The notes under the pieces are model-generated. The model worked only from the letters and a program-made list of their open reading frames with translations. It was not told where the DNA came from and ran no database searches. A stretch of 5,526 nt of DNA from DUOD01 sp050945235. GTDB lineage: Bacteria; Bacillota; Clostridia; DUOD01. Both the position numbers and the translations under genes were made by a program. This document shows, piece by piece, positions 4,689 through 5,526 of this stretch (its first letter is position 1; every line of letters begins with the position of its first letter). The stretch spans positions 1-5,526 of the forward strand of contig JBMNSO010000118.1 of the NCBI GenBank assembly GCA_050945235.1. Direction: 5' to 3'.

Positions 4689-4841
4689 ATGGAACAAATA
4701 TTTGGTCATGTGGCAAACCTGGGTTTCCCCATAGTGGTGTCTATATACCTGCTGGTCAGGGTGGAGGGTAAACTGGAGGGATTGACAAGGAGCATAGACC
4801 AATTGTCCGGATCCATATTGAAAATCAACCAGGGTAGTTGA
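4689..4841 (+). CDS. yvrJ: YvrJ family protein
   Basis: This encodes only 50 residues. The sequence NLGFPIVVSIYLLVRVEGKLEGLTRSIDQL (10-39) is the YvrJ family signature: a short hydrophobic helix (about 10-24) ending in LLVR.E.KL.., then an amphipathic helix. It is probably a single-pass membrane peptide; its function is unknown. The ribosome binding site AGGGGGTG (4676-4683) is 5 nt before the ATG. In B. subtilis yvrJ lies beside the sigma-O region, and here too a sigma factor is close, so the association seems conserved. It follows a strong terminator, so it needs its own promoter, which I could not identify in the 45 nt available. Its TGA stop (4839-4841) is part of the -35 hexamer of the next gene. 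Confidence 0.85.
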   Translation: MEQIFGHVANLGFPIVVSIYLLVRVEGKLEGLTRSIDQLSGSILKINQGS

Positions 4842-4866
4842 CACGAATATATGTTCGTATTATAAT
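4838..4866 (+). promoter_or_regulatory. Perfect consensus sigma-A promoter of the ComK-like gene
   Basis: TTGACA (4838-4843) and TATAAT (4861-4866) are both exact consensus hexamers, and the spacer is exactly 17 bp. Transcription would start near 4873, leaving a leader of about 29 nt. Such a promoter would be very strong unless repressed, which fits the LexA-type operator in its spacer. The -35 overlaps the stop codon of yvrJ. Confidence 0.92.
4844..4857. promoter_or_regulatory. LexA/DinR (SOS) operator in the promoter spacer
   Basis: CGAATATATGTTCG matches the Gram-positive LexA (DinR) operator CGAACATATGTTCG at 13 of 14 bases; the only change is C to T at position 5. It is an inverted repeat, and flanking bases extend it to ACGAA-TATATG-TTCGT. 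It lies between the -35 and -10, where bound LexA would block RNA polymerase. LexA itself is not encoded in this window. Confidence 0.8.
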
Positions 4867-4901
4867 ATAAGCATAATTTGCCAGGTGCCGGGAGGACTGC
4901 G

Positions 4902-5498
4902 ATGAAAGATGTGCAGATAATAATAGATAAAGGGGTAAGCGCCTTTGTACCCCAGTACACCCAGGGTCATGGCAGGGTAACCATCATTATATATGGTGAT
5001 GGGAGCAAGGTGGAGGATAAAAGGACTATAAGATGGCTGTTAAAGGCCTTGGCTATGAACCGGGGCTGGGATATAAAGGCATTAAGACAAAGGTATGGGA
5101 AATTGATAGGACAGAGGAATCTGATCCCGCTGCCTATAACCCCATCCATTATATTGATACCCTTAAAGATGGTCAAGCCTGTAATACCCGGTGACGGGGC
5201 CATGGGTTATATTAACCTCCTTCATATATCCCATGTGCAAAGGGATGGCGTCCATACCATTGTGAAACTAAAGTCCGGACAGTGTGTTAAAGTATTGCAA
5301 AGGTCCAAGTCGGTGCATTATTCCATAAACAGGGCCAGCCTTATACATAGGGAGTTTTTAAACTGTATGGCGGGCAGCGGTAGGGTGCCGGCGCCATGGT
5401 TGCAACTGGCCGAGGACTACAACTGCCCCGCCACCAAGGGGGATATTGCCCTTATTCAACACAAACTTCAGGTTTTACTAAACAGACTTGGCCCTTAA
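4902..5498 (+). CDS. ComK-like transcription factor
   Basis: This encodes 198 residues; B. subtilis ComK, the master regulator of competence, has 192. The resemblance is in the central core. LIPLPITPSIILIPLKMVKP (74-93) parallels the ComK stretch with IFLFPT followed by R/P residues. MGYINLLHISHVQRDGVHTIVKLKSGQCVKVLQRSKSVHYSINRASLIHREFL (101-153) parallels its GWISH...TEVTFSNGKTMELPISYNSFENQVYRTAWL block. The N-terminus has two predicted strands around 3-7 and 26-31. Residue-level identity is low, so the assignment rests on pattern and length; a LytTR-like DNA-binding protein is the main alternative. The ATG at 4902 is chosen because GGGAGG (4890-4895) lies 6 nt before it; the TTG at 4878 has no such support. 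The promoter is perfect consensus with a LexA-type operator in the spacer, so expression is probably SOS-controlled. The stop codon lies in the first copy of a repeat. Confidence 0.65.
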   Translation: MKDVQIIIDKGVSAFVPQYTQGHGRVTIIIYGDGSKVEDKRTIRWLLKALAMNRGWDIKALRQRYGKLIGQRNLIPLPITPSIILIPLKMVKPVIPGDGAMGYINLLHISHVQRDGVHTIVKLKSGQCVKVLQRSKSVHYSINRASLIHREFLNCMAGSGRVPAPWLQLAEDYNCPATKGDIALIQHKLQVLLNRLGP

Positions 5499-5526
5499 GG
5501 CATTTTACGTGGGTCTTAAGGCATTT
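5494..5526. repeat. Start of a 21-bp-period direct repeat, cut by the window end
   Basis: CTTAAGGCATTT occurs at 5494-5505 and again at 5515-5526, a perfect 12-bp match with a 21-bp period; the second copy runs into the last base of the window. The TAA stop of the ComK-like gene lies inside the first copy. Whether it continues as an array cannot be seen. Confidence 0.6.

Noticed and set aside
4706..4960. Minus-strand 84-residue frame over yvrJ and the ComK-like promoter
   Set aside because: It is antisense to a recognised YvrJ gene and a consensus promoter, with no ribosome binding site evidence.
5494..5526. CRISPR repeat at the window end
   Set aside because: The repeated unit is 12 bp with only 9 bp between copies, too short for CRISPR repeats and spacers.

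Overview
The window looks like chromosomal DNA of a Gram-positive endospore-former lineage (Firmicutes), most likely a clostridium, possibly Peptococcaceae-like. Evidence: strong GGAGG-type ribosome binding sites before nearly every gene, consensus sigma-A promoters, many hairpin-plus-T terminators, CCA-encoded tRNAs, and the Firmicutes-specific trio DUF1659, DUF2922 and YvrJ. The species-level placement is inference only. No mobile element, rRNA or CRISPR array was seen.

Left part (1-2354): tRNA-Thr(TGT) and tRNA-Tyr(GTA) end in a terminator. Next come a small integral membrane protein of the Sm_multidrug_ex (COG2426) family and then metK (S-adenosylmethionine synthetase). metK has a good extended -10 promoter with a palindrome in its spacer and a leader of about 105 nt. 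The leader has a terminator-like hairpin but no recognisable SAM-I riboswitch. A strong terminator ends metK.

Middle part (2318-3337): a minus-strand 90-residue helical protein converges on metK. Upstream of it lies a plus-strand terminator with no visible gene to terminate, then about 240 bases without a confident gene. A short membrane-anchored protein with only the N-terminal half of a GT2 glycosyltransferase fold follows, with its own terminator.

Right part (3343-5526) is the most interesting. A 190-residue sigma-70 family factor, whose Shine-Dalgarno is buried in a perfect 7-bp hairpin, is followed by DUF1659 and DUF2922 genes and a 15-bp terminator. Then come a 50-residue YvrJ protein and a ComK-like regulator of 198 residues. 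The ComK-like gene has a perfect TTGACA-17-TATAAT promoter, and the spacer carries a 14-bp sequence that differs by one base from the Gram-positive LexA (SOS) operator CGAACATATGTTCG. The layout suggests a regulatory island in which a dedicated sigma factor, three small conserved proteins of unknown function and a DNA-damage-inducible ComK-like factor sit together. That functional link is a hypothesis. The window ends inside what may be a 21-bp tandem repeat that starts at the stop codon of the ComK-like gene.
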